DNA from: Paraescarpia echinospica
Taxonomy: Eukaryota > Annelida > Polychaeta > Sabellida > Siboglinidae
DNA: 64,000 nucleotides
Direction: 5' to 3'
Assembly (NCBI GenBank): GCA_020002185.1
Contig: CM034537.1
Span: 11,524,157-11,588,156, forward strand
The position numbers were made by a program, and so were the translations under genes. Shown here piece after piece: positions 63,027 through 64,000 of the stretch. Every line of letters begins with the position of its first letter. Position 1 is the stretch's first letter. The notes beneath the pieces were generated by a model. The model was not told where the DNA came from and made no database searches. It was given only the letters and a program-made list of their open reading frames with translations.

Positions 63027-64000
63027 CTACAGGCACAACACAGCACCACAGTTGTCTTGCGGGCTACATAAGTGACACAATGTTACAAACGCCACATATA
63101 TGGGACTAAATATGCCTGTTGGCTGGTTGCATGACTCATGAGAAGCGCCATACAACATAAATTGCTTACCCATAAGCAATATGACTGTACTTACAAATGG
63201 CATCAAGGGAGTGCCCATTAATTGGTCTTACTTGGGGAGTGTCAGTAACTTTTCGTTCAAGGAACATTTTGAGATGTGATCTTTTTTGAGTCTCCTGCAA
63301 ATGGCTACACAATGGAGGTTTTTGAAAGTAGCCAATGTAAGGAGAGATACGGCAGCTAGATAGGACTTTTTTTAAATGCATAATTAATACATTGTTTTGT
63401 GCCCAAGATGTAGAGTACGTACAATTAAATTAAATATATTTAAATTTGTTCTGCCAGAACCCCCATTTCCATGGCAACAATCAAAGGTGGCCACCGGACA
63501 GAGAAAATATAGCATAATTTGGAAACACTGTATCTCCTCGTATAATAAAGTAATCAATGTAATTCTTTCTATTTCTCATTTGGAACACATAATTCTATGC
63601 AATGTCAAAGATATATTTTATGTTTTGTAATTATTTAATACTTTAAAAATATATTAAAATTTTGTTGGTAAAAAATCTGTATTTTTTATTATGACCTCCA
63701 TGTTCACCATGTAACTAAAAGAAAATGTTGACATTGCATAGAGAAGATAGCAATGAACACATCAGTGTAGCATCATTACTTCTAGATATGATGTTTCCAA
63801 ATTGGAAAAACACCGGTTTAAGGAAATGGGTGTAATTGGCTGTCAACGATTTGGTAATGGGATTTATTACATGACAGGAGCACACTTTATCCATGAATAT
63901 AAGTTACTTAGAAGTATGTTAATGTTATAAAACACATCTTTATTAATAGTAAACATAAAATGCTATCAGAAAACAGCAGAATCACATTTTGAGTATTTTT
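63027..64000. other. Intron upstream of exon 1 of window, no feature seen
   Basis: About 1 kb of AT-rich intron. Short ORFs at 63027-63630 have no recognisable domain. No earlier CPSF1 exon (the expected VHPVIWSLTSLPFDC-like region) was found. Confidence 0.55.

Overview
The window is eukaryotic nuclear DNA from an intron-rich metazoan. It is AT-rich, has GT-AG introns and is heavily loaded with minisatellites and DNA transposons. A marine invertebrate, plausibly a mollusc, fits the dispersed-repeat vocabulary (a repeat ending near the motif ttggaccttcggccaaag, and tRNA-headed SINEs), but the species cannot be named from this sequence. One host gene is recognisable. On the minus strand the window holds 22 exons of the CPSF1 orthologue, the 160-kDa subunit of the cleavage and polyadenylation specificity factor. 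They run from 63026 down to 18785. All 22 exons join in phase, 2717 nt giving 905 whole codons, and cover roughly the middle and C-terminal-middle of a protein of about 1,440 residues. The N-terminal exons lie beyond 64000. The final exons lie left of position 1 or in the assembly gap.

Layout from left to right. Positions 1-16381 are a near-identical second copy of about 17 kb of the gene (five exons and their introns), matching 20978-37600. This copy is cut inside a 25-bp minisatellite by exactly 1,000 Ns (16382-17381). After the gap come a broken Ty3/gypsy retrotransposon fragment (17382-18598) and CPSF1 exons 22, 21 and 20. The full duplicate follows (20978-37600, exons 19-15), then the unique part of the gene (37600-64000, exons 14-1). 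The duplicate is as likely to be two haplotypes placed in series by the assembler as a real tandem duplication.

Introns are dominated by tandem arrays with units of 18, 21, 25, 27, 31, 49, about 58, 68, 69 and 72 bp, plus a TGTGTGG-type microsatellite. Eight of the 22 CPSF1 acceptors have such an array starting inside or within about 30 bp of the 3' splice site. In two cases (69-bp array at exon 20, 72-bp array at exon 2) the repeat unit is itself made of the splice acceptor plus the first part of the exon, so the intron carries dozens of decoy acceptor/exon-start copies. This is the most unusual feature of the window.

Mobile DNA: a 1.6-kb hAT-like element with 6-bp target-site duplications (present in both copies of the duplication), a 1.38-kb hAT-like element with a perfect 8-bp target-site duplication, a 2.8-kb element with CAGGGTG termini, a 3.2-kb element with terminal inverted repeats of about 130 bp carrying a decayed gene for a cysteine-rich protein with the motif [11 protein letters not shown], a probable 1.6-kb insertion splitting a minisatellite, and a tRNA-headed SINE family. 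No rRNA genes, CRISPR arrays or prokaryotic features are present. The long repetitive ORFs in the minisatellites are not genes.
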